This document shows positions 54,701 through 63,276 of a DNA stretch of 64,000 nucleotides, one piece after another. Within the stretch, counting starts at the first letter, position 1, and every line of letters begins with the position of its first letter. The notes beneath the pieces are model-generated. The model searched no databases. It saw only the letters and a program-made list of their open reading frames with translations, and was not told the DNA's origin. The stretch comes from Parahalioglobus pacificus (lineage in GTDB: Bacteria > Pseudomonadota > Gammaproteobacteria > Pseudomonadales > Halieaceae), in assembly GCF_014652275.1 (NCBI RefSeq), contig NZ_BMYM01000005.1, positions 1 through 64,000 on the forward strand, read 5' to 3'. Both the position numbers and the translations under genes were made by a program.

Positions 54701-56824
54701 ATGCCATCCACACACTACCGCGCCTGCCACTTATGCGAGGCGATATGTGGTCTTGTTATCGAGACTGAGGGCGACAGCATTGTGTCCATCAAAGGCGACC
54801 CCGATGATCCCCTGAGCCGCGGTCACATATGCCCCAAGGCGGTCGCATTACGGGATTTGCACGAGGATCCTGACCGTCTGCGCCAACCGGTGAAAAAAGT
54901 AACTGATGCGGATGGCAATACCCAGTGGCAACCCCTCTCCTGGCAGGAGGCACTGGACGAAACGGCAGAGCGACTGCTGCAGACCCGACGAGACCATGGC
55001 GCAGACGCTGTGGGCGTTTACCTGGGCAACCCCAGCGTGCACAACTACGGCATGCTCACACACCAAAACAATCTGTTCCGGTTTTTCCGCACGAAGAATC
55101 GATTTTCAGCAACCTCCGTGGACCAGCTACCCCATCATCTGACGTCGCTCTGGATGTTTGGCCACAAGTCGCTCTTTCCCATTCCCGACATCGATCGTAC
55201 AGACTACTTCCTCATGCTAGGCGCGAACCCCATCGCGTCCAATGGCAGTATCTGGACAGTGCCGGACGTGCGCAAACGCATTAAAGCCCTGAAAGCCCGT
55301 GGTGGGAAACTCGTGGTGATCGATCCCAGAAAAACTGAGACTGCGGAACTTGCCAATGAGCACCTGTTTATCAAACCCGGCACCGATGCGCTGTTCCTCG
55401 CGGCCATTCTTAACACGCTATTTACCGAGGATCTCGCCGAACCAGCACACCTTGCCGCCTACACCAGCGGGCTTGAGGAAGTTGCGGCAGCCATCTCTGG
55501 ATTTACCGCAGAGAGAGCGGCAGCACACTGTGGCATCGATTCCCAAACGATCGAGCGTATTGCGCGAGAGTTAGCTGCTGCACCAACAGGCATTTGCTAC
55601 GGACGGATGGGGGTCTCAACCCAAGCTTACGGCGCACTGTGCCAATGGCTGATTCAGGTCATCAACGTGGCGACCGGCAACCTTGATAAAGAAGGAGGCT
55701 CACTCTTCACCCTGCCCGCTGTCGATCAGGTGGCCGCTATTGGCCCTGGCGGATTCGGCCGACACAGAAGCCGGGTTCGGGGCCTGCCCGAGTTTGACAG
55801 AGAACTCCCTTCGGCCGCCCTGGCAGAGGAAATCGCAACCGAGGGCGAGGGTCGGATTCGAGCCCTGTTTACGGGTGCAGGTAACCCGGTGCTCTCAACA
55901 CCCAATGGGGCACAATTGGAGCAAGCGCTACCTAAACTCGATTTCATGGTGTCGCTTGACCCTTACATCAATGAAACCACCTGCCATGCAGACATCATTC
56001 TTCCGCCCACGTCACCGATGGAACACGACCACTACGATATGGCTTTTCACATCAATGCCATCCGCAACACAGCTCGGTACAACTTACCCGTCTTCGATAA
56101 ACCTGAAGATGCGCTGCATGATTGGGAAATCTTCACCGAGTTGGGTAACCGCGTTGCGGAGGGACTGGGAGAAGAACCGCGGGCAGCCGCTGCGCCACAT
56201 GAACTTGTGGATATGGCCCTGCAGTATGGGCCTTACAGCCAGGCTCAGGGTAGCGACCACGCATTATCACTTTCCGCGTTGAAAGCTGCGCCTTCAGGCG
56301 TGGATCTTGGCCCACTCAAACCGCAGTTACCTGAGCGCCTGATGACATCCGATAAGCACATTCACTGCGCAGCGCCTGATGCGCTGGCGGATCTTCAGCG
56401 GCTGGCACACGAGTTCAACGAACCCGGTGCCGACGGTCTGCGCCTCATTGGACGGCGACACGTGCGCTCCAATAACTCCTGGATGCATAACTTCCATCGC
56501 CTGGTAAAAGGCAAGCCGCGGTGCACACTGATGATGCACCCACAGGATATGACCGCACACGCCGTTAAAGACGGTGGCCGCGCTACGCTAAACTCCAGAG
56601 TGGGCAGTATTGAGGTTGTCGTTGAAGCTACAGAATCCGTGATGCCCGGTGTCGTGAGCCTGCCCCATGGCTTTGGTCACCACCGCACCGGCATACAGAT
56701 GGACACTGCGGAGCGTCATGCGGGTGTCTCATGCAATGACGTCACCGATGAACAGTACATTGATCAGCTCTCGGGCAATGCCGCCATCAACGGCGTGCCT
56801 GTTACAGTGACGGCCCTGCATTGA
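54701..56824 (+). CDS. Molybdopterin-dependent oxidoreductase (formate dehydrogenase/nitrate reductase superfamily)
   Basis: The 707-residue protein has an N-terminal 4Fe-4S site, CHLCEAICGL (CxxCxxxC) with the fourth Cys in GHICPKA. It continues with bis-MGD binding segments (GVYLGNPSVHNYG, LMLGANPIASNG, VIDPRKTETA, LDPYINETTCHADIILPPTSP) and the C-terminal MopB domain (HVRSNNSWMHN). It has no Tat signal, so it is cytoplasmic. ATG 54701 has GGAG 8 bp upstream. No partner electron-transfer subunit or maturation gene is adjacent, so the substrate is unknown. Confidence 0.9.
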   Translation: MPSTHYRACHLCEAICGLVIETEGDSIVSIKGDPDDPLSRGHICPKAVALRDLHEDPDRLRQPVKKVTDADGNTQWQPLSWQEALDETAERLLQTRRDHGADAVGVYLGNPSVHNYGMLTHQNNLFRFFRTKNRFSATSVDQLPHHLTSLWMFGHKSLFPIPDIDRTDYFLMLGANPIASNGSIWTVPDVRKRIKALKARGGKLVVIDPRKTETAELANEHLFIKPGTDALFLAAILNTLFTEDLAEPAHLAAYTSGLEEVAAAISGFTAERAAAHCGIDSQTIERIARELAAAPTGICYGRMGVSTQAYGALCQWLIQVINVATGNLDKEGGSLFTLPAVDQVAAIGPGGFGRHRSRVRGLPEFDRELPSAALAEEIATEGEGRIRALFTGAGNPVLSTPNGAQLEQALPKLDFMVSLDPYINETTCHADIILPPTSPMEHDHYDMAFHINAIRNTARYNLPVFDKPEDALHDWEIFTELGNRVAEGLGEEPRAAAAPHELVDMALQYGPYSQAQGSDHALSLSALKAAPSGVDLGPLKPQLPERLMTSDKHIHCAAPDALADLQRLAHEFNEPGADGLRLIGRRHVRSNNSWMHNFHRLVKGKPRCTLMMHPQDMTAHAVKDGGRATLNSRVGSIEVVVEATESVMPGVVSLPHGFGHHRTGIQMDTAERHAGVSCNDVTDEQYIDQLSGNAAINGVPVTVTALH

Positions 56825-56963
56825 AGTGCGGCCTGGGCGACTGATACTGTCGCCTTGGCGATCTGGTGTGCGTATGGGCGGCGCTCGGACAGCAGCGCCG
56901 TTTCAATTTCCTACGATTTGGCTGTTACACTCGACGTAACACCCATACTTCGAGGGAAGCGCC

Positions 56964-57560
56964 ATGGATTTTTCGACCATTGTTTTCTGGCTGATCGTAC
57001 TGGGCCTGATTTTTTACGTTGTCAGTATCTACAACACGCTGGTTACTCTGAAAAACCGCTATCTGAATGCGTTTTCGCAAATTGAGGTACAGCTAAAGCG
57101 ACGATACGACCTGATCCCCAATCTGGTAGAGACTGCCAAGGGATATCTGGCGCACGAGCGGGAAACGCTGGAAGCGGTAACTGCTGCACGCAACGACGCA
57201 GCCGCTGTGTTGGCCGCCATGGGCGAAGGCGGCATCGGCGGAGAGGCGATGGGCAAGCTCGCCAGTGCAGAAAACGCACTGCAGGGCGCCTTGGGCAAGC
57301 TGAACGTCACCATGGAAGCCTATCCGGACCTCAAAGCCAGTGAAAATATGCAGCAACTCTCCGAGGAGCTCACTACCACTGAGAACAGAATCTCCTTTGC
57401 ACGCCAGGGCTACAACGACGCCGTTATGGCCTTCAACACCTATCGCCAGAGCTTTCCGCCTTTATTCTTTGCCGCCAAGTTCGGCCACCCAGCCGATGCA
57501 GAACTGTTGGAGTTCGAAGACTCGGCGCAAATTCAGGCGGCACCCAGCGTCAGTTTCTAG
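56964..57560 (+). CDS. LemA family protein
   Basis: The 198-residue protein has an N-terminal membrane helix (TIVFWLIVLGLIFYVVSIYN), then the LemA helical domain with KNRYLNAFSQIEVQLKRRYDLIPNLVETAKGY (quoted as IEVQLKRRYDLIPNLVE) and VTAARND. The C-terminal half has ENRISFARQGYNDAVMAFNTY. The C-terminal extension is short. It is followed after 60 bp by a membrane M48 peptidase gene, a pairing known in other bacteria. A GAGGGA site precedes the ATG. Confidence 0.93.
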   Translation: MDFSTIVFWLIVLGLIFYVVSIYNTLVTLKNRYLNAFSQIEVQLKRRYDLIPNLVETAKGYLAHERETLEAVTAARNDAAAVLAAMGEGGIGGEAMGKLASAENALQGALGKLNVTMEAYPDLKASENMQQLSEELTTTENRISFARQGYNDAVMAFNTYRQSFPPLFFAAKFGHPADAELLEFEDSAQIQAAPSVSF

Positions 57561-57620
57561 CGCTATCCGCCGGGCCCCGTTACCGCCCGGCGAATCAACC
57601 CCTCGCGATAACCGTATCTC

Positions 57621-59696
57621 GTGAACTTCTTCGAGCAACAGGACCTTGCCCGGCGCAATACGCGTCTGCTGACGGCGTTGTTCCTTGTCACCGTGGTTGG
57701 CCTCATCCTGATCACAAACCTTGCCGTAGCCGTCTTCCTGTATGCCGGGGACGCCGAACGCGAGCTAACGCTCGCTTCCCTGGGACGATACTTCAGTTGG
57801 GAGCGGGCCGGCTTTACCGGACTTGGTATCGCAGCCACCGTGGCACTGGTTGCCTTCCTCAAATGGCTGCAGCTCTCCTCGGGGGGTAAAACTATTGCCG
57901 AAGGCATGGGCGGTACACGCGTGTTGCCACAAACGCGGGACAAAGCAGAGCGACGGTGCCTCAATATCGTGCAGGAGATGGCCCTGGCGGCCAATATGCC
58001 GGTGCCGCCACTCTACGTGTTAAACACCGAGCGCGGTATCAACGCCTTTGCCGCCGGCAGCGTGCCCGCAGATGCGGTGGTCGCTGTGACGCGCGGCGCA
58101 CTGGAACATTTGAAGCGTCACGAACTTCAGGGTGTCATCGGCCATGAATTCAGCCATATCCTTAACGGCGATATAAAGCTCAATATCCGGCTGGCTGCAC
58201 TGTTGAAAGGCATCACCTTCATTGGCGATGTCGGGCACCTGTTGATGCGCGCCGGCGTCTACCACCGTACCGGGATGAGGCGGCAGAACAATGAGGGCGC
58301 TGCCGCACTGCCACTACTGGGTTTGGCACTGTTCATTCTTGGCTGGCTGGGCGGTGTTGCCGCCGGGTTCATTAAGGCGGCGATCAGCCGCCAGAAGGAA
58401 TTTCTAGCGGATGCCAGCGCCGTGCAGTACACGCGAGACCCTGACGGCATCGGAGACGCATTGAAGGTCATCGGCGGATACATACCCGGTACTCTCGTGC
58501 ATGCAGCGAGAGCAAACGAGCTTTCACACATCTTTTTTGGTCAAGTAGAGCATCGTCTGTGGCAGCAGTTTGCCACCCATCCGCCGCTCGATGAACGGAT
58601 ACGCCGTGTAGACAGAAGGTGGAATGGGGAGTACATCAAACGCCGCATTCAACATTATCAGGAGCAACCCAGCCATCCCGGTGCACACAGCGTGGGGGCT
58701 GGTCGCGCGGCGATCGTTGCGGCAGCGGCGGCGGCAGCGGCAGGTAATGTCGCGGGCGTTCAGGAAGCCCTGGCCGATGCCGGCAATTACCGGCAGTTCA
58801 AGGACAGTGAGCTATCGCCGGAAACACTGCGCGAGTTTGGCGAAAGCGATATAGCGGCCAAAAGCGGGCCTGATGCCACATTTGACGAACCCGATAGCGC
58901 AAGCGAACAGCAAACCGGGGGAACACCGACCGAGAACGCAGCCCTGCCGTCGGCGCTCACCCGCTATGCCGACGAACCACTGGGCGCAAGCGCGCTGGTT
59001 CTCTCGCTACTCATCGCGCCCGAGGAAGACATTAAGCAGCACCAGCTGCGAATTTTGTCCGGGGCCGGGGTGTTAGGCCAAACCGAACTGGTGAATACGC
59101 TCTCACCCGCCGTTCAGGAGTTAGACGCGGGTCAACGGTTGCCTCTGCTGGAGATCTGCATCCCCGCCCTGAAAACCATGTCTCTAAAGCAGTATCGGAC
59201 CTTCAAGAACTCTGTGCTGCGCGTTATCCAGGCCGACAAACGCACTGATCTCGGTGAGTGGTGTCTGTTTCAGTTGCTCCGGCATTATCTCGATACCGAG
59301 TTTGTTCAGGTGAAACCGCATAAATACCGCTACCGGCGATTGGCAAAAGTTCGCTTCCATCTGCAAGTTGTACTGTCTGTACTGGCCTATCAGGGGAGCG
59401 GTGATGCCGAGGCTGCTTTCAAATGTGGCGTGGATGAGTTGGACATGCCGAAACTGATGCTACTGCCAATGGAGCAATGCTCGGTGGCGGCGTTCAGCCG
59501 CGCGGCCCATGAACTGGGAGCCTGCTACCCCCTGCTCAAGCCGAGAATACTCAAGGCCATGGCGCTGGCTGCCAGCGAAGACGGGACCGTGTGTGAGAAA
59601 GAGCGTGAGCTGGTTAGAGCACTCGCAGCCGTAATGGGTTGCCCCATCCCCAACGATAACAACAGCCCGCTGGCGGAATTCGCAACCCCAACATAA
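57621..59696 (+). CDS. Membrane-bound M48 (HtpX/Ste24-like) metallopeptidase with C-terminal TerB-like region
   Basis: The 691-residue protein has two N-terminal membrane helices (~16-42 and ~66-85), then the M48 site HELQGVIGHEFSHILNGD (HExxH) with the third ligand Glu in QKEFLADASAV. A third/fourth helix lies at LLGLALFILGWLGGVAAGF. After residue ~370 comes a low-complexity Ala-rich linker. The C-terminal part is helical and ends in a TerB-like signature (KAMALAASEDGTVCEKERELVRALAAVMGCP). GTG start. The extension is much longer than in HtpX (~290 residues). Confidence 0.88.
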   Translation: MNFFEQQDLARRNTRLLTALFLVTVVGLILITNLAVAVFLYAGDAERELTLASLGRYFSWERAGFTGLGIAATVALVAFLKWLQLSSGGKTIAEGMGGTRVLPQTRDKAERRCLNIVQEMALAANMPVPPLYVLNTERGINAFAAGSVPADAVVAVTRGALEHLKRHELQGVIGHEFSHILNGDIKLNIRLAALLKGITFIGDVGHLLMRAGVYHRTGMRRQNNEGAAALPLLGLALFILGWLGGVAAGFIKAAISRQKEFLADASAVQYTRDPDGIGDALKVIGGYIPGTLVHAARANELSHIFFGQVEHRLWQQFATHPPLDERIRRVDRRWNGEYIKRRIQHYQEQPSHPGAHSVGAGRAAIVAAAAAAAAGNVAGVQEALADAGNYRQFKDSELSPETLREFGESDIAAKSGPDATFDEPDSASEQQTGGTPTENAALPSALTRYADEPLGASALVLSLLIAPEEDIKQHQLRILSGAGVLGQTELVNTLSPAVQELDAGQRLPLLEICIPALKTMSLKQYRTFKNSVLRVIQADKRTDLGEWCLFQLLRHYLDTEFVQVKPHKYRYRRLAKVRFHLQVVLSVLAYQGSGDAEAAFKCGVDELDMPKLMLLPMEQCSVAAFSRAAHELGACYPLLKPRILKAMALAASEDGTVCEKERELVRALAAVMGCPIPNDNNSPLAEFATPT

Positions 59697-59901
59697 CCCC
59701 TGACGTAACGAACATGGGGCTACCTCGCGCAGTCCGTTGCGACCGCCCACGCTCTCATCACTGTTGGCCACTCCCCGCGGCCACCATCAAAAGCGTTCAG
59801 CCGCTGGCGTCCTGCGAGAGCACTGCTAGTCTTCTAAACATCTGATGACCACGGATGGCGTCAGACAACGTATCGAACATGAGCGAACAGGGAGGTTCAT
59901 C

Positions 59902-60378
59902 ATGGCCATCATGCAAAGCGCGGAGCTACTGCGCCGGGCCCGACTCACAGCAGGCAATCCAGCTCCACACATACGATCAGAGGCACGGCGCGAGGCACTG
60001 TCGAGTGGCAGAGCGCACCATGAGCTTGAGGAATCTAGCGGTCGCAACTACCTTCAGCCTCTGTCTCGAACCACGGACCGGGTTCTTCACATTCTGCTGT
60101 CTGGCGACCTATCGCGTCTGCGGTCGGAGTCGGTTGCTGAGTCACTCGGCATCAGTTGCACCACCCTGCGTCGCCGGCTACGAGGGGATCACACCAGCTA
60201 CCAATTCCTGCTGGACAGGGCACGCCAGTACCGCTGCGAAAAAAAGCTCAGGGAACGATGGCTGCCGGGCAAGTGCATGGCCGATGAGCTGGGCTACCTC
60301 GAGGTCAATAGTTTCTACCGCGCTTTCCGGCGCTGGACAGGCCTTAGCTACAGTCAATACAAGCTGCGCTACCACTGA
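59902..60378 (+). CDS. Short AraC-type helix-turn-helix protein
   Basis: The 158-residue protein has only the DNA-binding part of AraC regulators: SVAESLGISCTTLRRRLRGDHTSYQFLLDRAR (first HTH, partly quoted) and MADELGYLEVNSFYRAFRRWTGLSYSQYK (second HTH). The N-terminal ~60 residues have no clear sensory domain. ATG 59902 has GGGAGG six bases upstream. Targets are unknown; it is convergent with the following diguanylate cyclase gene. Confidence 0.8.
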   Translation: MAIMQSAELLRRARLTAGNPAPHIRSEARREALSSGRAHHELEESSGRNYLQPLSRTTDRVLHILLSGDLSRLRSESVAESLGISCTTLRRRLRGDHTSYQFLLDRARQYRCEKKLRERWLPGKCMADELGYLEVNSFYRAFRRWTGLSYSQYKLRYH

Positions 60379-60399
60379 GCTAAGTGACAGCGCGTCGGG

Positions 60400-62295
60400 C
60401 TAGCTGGCATCCCCGGATGGGGGTGTTACTTCGCGGGCGCCGGCCACACTCTCCACGGCCGCGGCTGAGTCACTGAACACCACCTGATCGCGACCCTGCG
60501 CCTTGCCCGCGTACATCGCGCGGTCAGCAGCGGCCATGCACGCATCCAGCGATTCACCTTTGCGGTGCAGCGATACACCAATCGTGGCGGTAATCGAAAG
60601 GCTGACGCCATCATGGGCGAAGCCATAACCGGCGATGGTTGATCTCAGGTTCGCAGCCACCGTCGAGGCCCCACGCTCATTCGTCTGCGGTAGCAAGATG
60701 ATGAACTCCTCGCCGCCCCAGCGCCCGATGACATCAACCTCACGAAGTGCACCACGAAGGCACCCCGCGAGTTGCTGCAAAATGGCATCACCGCAGGCAT
60801 GACCGAATCGATCATTCACGCGTTTGAAATCATCGATGTCCAATAGCATCAAAGCGAACTCTCGGCGACCTCTGAACACGCGTTGGATTTCGCTCAACCC
60901 TTCCTCAGTAAAACCACGGCGGTTGAGCAATTTGGTGAGCGGGTCGATACGCGCCATCTCCTGAAGGCGTTTATTGGCCACACTCAGCGCCCGGGTCCGT
61001 TCCGCCACCTCATCCTCGAGACGCGAGACGTTTGCTGTAAAACGGTTAGCCAGCGACACGGCCATGGCAGCGAAGATGGCGACAAAGCCAAACGGCATCA
61101 GGCGCATCGTGTCTGTTTGCGCCAGGTCTATCAGCAAATCGTTGACACAGGTCATCGCAAAGATCATGACCCCCAATATCGACGTTCTCGCTTCGGGGTG
61201 CCCGTCGCGGAAACGCTTGATGAGGAGGACAGAGCCCAGAATAAGAAGAGGCAGGGACCATAGTTGAAAGTACGGCAAAGTAGACCACAGTACCGCCATG
61301 CCTGGGATCAATATCGCAGCCAACGACAAGACCACGAATGTGGCCTGATAAATGCGCAACCACTGCCTGATTTGAGTATCAAGCAGTGTCCATAGCATTT
61401 GAATCACGACGGCCGGGAAAATATAGATCGCCGCAAACTCAATTTTTTTCCACACCAGAAAAGAGAAGTCTATAGCGTACTTCCATTGATTCAGCGTGAT
61501 TCCGTAAATCCCAATATTGATGGCAAGTAACCCTAGCCAGAGATAGCTGCGAAATTGCCGATTCCTGCGGTAGAGGTATGTGTGGTAAATACCGAACCCG
61601 ATAAATAATAGGCTGGCCAGCAGACCAGGTAGCTCGCTGCGTGCTGTTGACAGCAGCAAGTCGGCGTTATTGCCCAGTATGAAATCACCGTAATAGGGGC
61701 CACTGCCCCACGCATCGGTGATCCCGGCGTCACCACCCCATACACGCAACGCCAGCACCAGTGTTCCATCAGTTGCAACTGCGGACGATGGCACCGCGAG
61801 CACGCGAACACGATCATAATTTAGCTCAGCTAACGGCGGCAGCGCGCCCACACCGCCGATAAGTTTACCCCCGGCGTAGACCTCGAAGGCGCTCATCACT
61901 TTGCCGGTTTTGAGGGCGAGTTGAAATTGTGCTGGCCAATCTTGTGGCGTTGGCACGTCAAGTTTGACCGTCAAACGATACCAGGCGAGTTGATTGGTCT
62001 CGGGGTATCCACCCTCTGGCCAGCGGCCCGGCAGACGCCTATCTACCCAGCTCGTGTCATCGAATCTGGGAAGGGCCCATTCGGCATTGTCACCCGGTTG
62101 GAACTTCCACATGCCCGAGACAGATACGCCACGCATTAGCGCCTGCTGACCAATGCGGGGCTGCTCGGCTGCGTTTACGCCGGCTCTCGCAGGTATCGGC
62201 ATCGCAAGCAGTAACAAGACCACGCATACGATAGCAGCGCCTCCCTGCAAGAGGTGGCGGCTGCTCGTGTGAAAAGCCGTGCCTGGTAAACCCAT
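60400..62295 (-). CDS. Membrane diguanylate cyclase with periplasmic beta-sandwich domain
   Basis: The 631-residue protein has a signal peptide (GGAAIVCVVLLLLAMPIPARA). A periplasmic galactose-binding-like (7TMR-DISMED2-like) domain spans ~50-215 (WKFQPGD, WYRLTVKLDV, LALRVWGG). Seven membrane helices (~230-420), a coiled coil and a GGDEF domain follow. The active site is GRWGGEEFIILL, and the I-site REVD (RxxD) is intact, predicting c-di-GMP feedback. It probably senses a periplasmic ligand, perhaps a sugar. Confidence 0.9.
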   Translation of the reverse strand: MGLPGTAFHTSSRHLLQGGAAIVCVVLLLLAMPIPARAGVNAAEQPRIGQQALMRGVSVSGMWKFQPGDNAEWALPRFDDTSWVDRRLPGRWPEGGYPETNQLAWYRLTVKLDVPTPQDWPAQFQLALKTGKVMSAFEVYAGGKLIGGVGALPPLAELNYDRVRVLAVPSSAVATDGTLVLALRVWGGDAGITDAWGSGPYYGDFILGNNADLLLSTARSELPGLLASLLFIGFGIYHTYLYRRNRQFRSYLWLGLLAINIGIYGITLNQWKYAIDFSFLVWKKIEFAAIYIFPAVVIQMLWTLLDTQIRQWLRIYQATFVVLSLAAILIPGMAVLWSTLPYFQLWSLPLLILGSVLLIKRFRDGHPEARTSILGVMIFAMTCVNDLLIDLAQTDTMRLMPFGFVAIFAAMAVSLANRFTANVSRLEDEVAERTRALSVANKRLQEMARIDPLTKLLNRRGFTEEGLSEIQRVFRGRREFALMLLDIDDFKRVNDRFGHACGDAILQQLAGCLRGALREVDVIGRWGGEEFIILLPQTNERGASTVAANLRSTIAGYGFAHDGVSLSITATIGVSLHRKGESLDACMAAADRAMYAGKAQGRDQVVFSDSAAAVESVAGAREVTPPSGDAS

Positions 62296-62411
62296 CGTCA
62301 GTTAAACCCGTCGAATATGGACACCTAAAGCCTAGACCACAGGATGGATGCCGTTCGCGGAAATGTGTCTGTTGTGGAACCAGTTCACACTCTATCTCGA
62401 CTTTTTGGGGG

Positions 62412-63173
62412 CTACTTCACAGCCTGCACGGCCAGACCGGCATATTCATGCAGGGCACGGGTGGTGCGCGCGAGGTCTTGCGCGGTAGGCAGCCATCGCG
62501 GTACGGAGGGTTTAACGAGTATCACCTGGAAATCAGTGGGCGCGGGGATAACATCAAAGCCCTGCTTCTCAAACCAGCGTTGGGCTCGGATCATGTGGTA
62601 GCCCGATGTCACCAATAAAACACGTTCGATGCCCTTATTGCCGAGGAGAGCGGCCGCATAGACCGCGTTTTCTTCCGTGGTCCGGCTGTTACGCTCGAGT
62701 AACAAAGCTTCATCTGGAATGCCAATCACGTGCATGATGTCGCGCATGCGTTCAGCCTCGGGCCGCTCGTCATCGCGGGAACCGCCGCTCAAGACTACAA
62801 GAGGTGCTTTGCCCACCTGAAACAACTTGGCGCCATAAATCAGCCTGTCGGCGGCATGATGTAAGTCTGGCAGCGTCCCGAAATGCACGTCTCCCCTGTC
62901 TACGCCGCCAAGCACCACAATTGCTTGTGCGTCGGGCAGCGCAGAGACAGTTTTCGGGCGTGCATCGGCCTCCAGTGAGGCCATCAACGCATCGGCGAAC
63001 AACGCTGTTGATGCTATCCACAACCAAACCATCGCCAGTGCCTGGACAAGCAACCCGAACAGGCGCCCTCTCACGGATACCGCAATGACAAGGATGCCGA
63101 TCAAACACAACAACATCGATTGGGTCAGCGGATAAATACACAATGAAACTAGCTTGGTCACTGTGAAACTCAT
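62412..63173 (-). CDS. YdcF/SanA/ElyC family (DUF218) membrane protein
   Basis: The 253-residue protein has two N-terminal helices (LVSLCIYPLTQSMLLCLIGILVIA and GLLVQALAMVWLWIASTALF) and then the DUF218 domain: AIVVLGGVDRG, KAPLVVLSGGSRDDERPEA, LLERNSRTTEENAVYAAALL and VLLVTSGYHMIRAQRWFEK. ElyC-type members act in envelope/cell wall homeostasis; the exact role is open. ATG 63173 is preferred to a TTG at 63221. Confidence 0.9.
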   Translation of the reverse strand: MSFTVTKLVSLCIYPLTQSMLLCLIGILVIAVSVRGRLFGLLVQALAMVWLWIASTALFADALMASLEADARPKTVSALPDAQAIVVLGGVDRGDVHFGTLPDLHHAADRLIYGAKLFQVGKAPLVVLSGGSRDDERPEAERMRDIMHVIGIPDEALLLERNSRTTEENAVYAAALLGNKGIERVLLVTSGYHMIRAQRWFEKQGFDVIPAPTDFQVILVKPSVPRWLPTAQDLARTTRALHEYAGLAVQAVK

Positions 63174-63276
63174 CGCTATAGTTTGCGCCAGTTCACGAAC
63201 TGAAGATATGCGTAATAACAAGCATTTCCGCGATCCACGTTAAGTGTTAATGTTCGCTAGTATTAGTATTTAAAAA

